In this document: in pieces, positions 13,110-13,174 of the stretch
Position numbering within the stretch: position 1 is the stretch's first letter
How the letters are laid out: each line of letters begins with the position of its first letter
DNA from: JADLEX01 sp964586775
GTDB lineage: Bacteria > Lernaellota > Lernaellaia > JACKCT01
Direction of reading: 5' to 3'
Assembly (NCBI GenBank): GCA_964586775.1
Contig: CAZPJD010000071.1
Location: 1-13,174, forward strand
DNA length: 13,174 bases
The notes under the pieces: generated by a model
What the model was told of the DNA's origin: nothing
Database searches by the model: none
Seen by the model: the letters and a program-made list of their open reading frames with translations, nothing else
Program-made: the position numbers and the translations under genes

Positions 13110-13174
13110 GCGGCCCTCACCCCGCCCCTCGCGGGCTCGGGGCACCCCTCTCCCGCCGGGCGGGAGAGGGGCCG
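13110..13174. repeat. Intergenic palindromic element, copy 2, reaching the window end
   Basis: Six bases after the stop codon of the GH172-type gene begins GCGGCCCTCACCCC (13110-13123), as in copy 1. It is followed by a smaller hairpin, GCCCC (13124-13128) with GGGGC (13139-13143), and the perfect palindrome CCCCTCTCCCGCC (13145-13157), one base, GGCGGGAGAGGGG (13159-13171). The arms equal those of copy 1; the central base is G instead of C. The element may continue past the edge. Confidence 0.85.

Noticed and set aside
10494..13145. Very long open frame on the minus strand (883 codons) opposite the GH172-type gene
   Set aside because: It is Arg/Val/His-rich with no recognisable motif and runs antisense to a gene with clear family motifs; high GC leaves few stop codons in this frame.
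9871..13174. CRISPR or other regularly spaced repeat array
   Set aside because: The repeated units are single, widely spaced intergenic palindromes plus Asp codon runs; there is no regular spacing or unique spacers.

Overview
The window is high-GC DNA, almost certainly from an uncultured diderm (Gram-negative-type) bacterium of the broad deltaproteobacterial/myxobacterial kind. The clues are lipoproteins whose lipidated Cys is followed by long Asp runs, a DUF1566 paralogue pair, an MCE protein with an extended C-terminus, and a secreted DUF2961 (GH172-type) protein with an Asp-rich tail. No marker gene is present, so the lineage is only an inference.

Layout. Positions 1-1444 (minus strand) hold a tight three-gene operon: an exported DUF4124/FxLYD-like protein, a SAM hydrolase (DUF62 family) and the start of an SRAP (YedK/HMCES-type) gene cut by the window edge. 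A 448-base divergent intergenic region follows. Positions 1893-5318 (plus) hold a second compact operon: a SIR2-like domain protein with a C-terminal TPR, an MlaF-type ABC ATPase joined to it by an ATGA overlap, and an M19 membrane dipeptidase 4 bases further on. Positions 5432-8144 hold two tandem paralogous Asp-rich lipoproteins separated by a perfect 27-base palindrome. A strong hairpin and a candidate promoter then precede an MCE (MlaD-type) gene at 8259-9776. After a 260-base gap come a membrane-anchored, apparently inactive SGNH-like protein (10037-10804) and a secreted GH172/DUF2961 protein (10842-13103). A second copy of the palindrome closes the window.

How the genes fit together. 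The MlaF-like ATPase and the MCE protein are the cytosolic motor and the periplasmic lipid conduit of one lipid transporter class, but the MlaE permease is not in the window and the two genes are about 4 kb apart. The MCE protein looks like the long type with coiled coil and a beta-rich, possibly outer-membrane C-terminus, which could span the envelope alone. The lipoproteins, dipeptidase, SGNH-like protein and GH172-type enzyme all point to envelope or surface functions.

The most interesting signals are: the SIR2-TPR gene translationally coupled to a lipid-transport ATPase, with the usual SIR2 catalytic His replaced by Asn; Asp-rich tethers used at the N-terminus next to a lipid Cys in two proteins and at the C-terminus ending in GCGC in a third; the MCE protein with a putative barrel; the pseudo-SGNH protein; and the palindrome placed directly after two Asp-rich genes. 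I see no CRISPR array, tRNA, rRNA, transposase or phage gene. I cannot claim a proven new system here.
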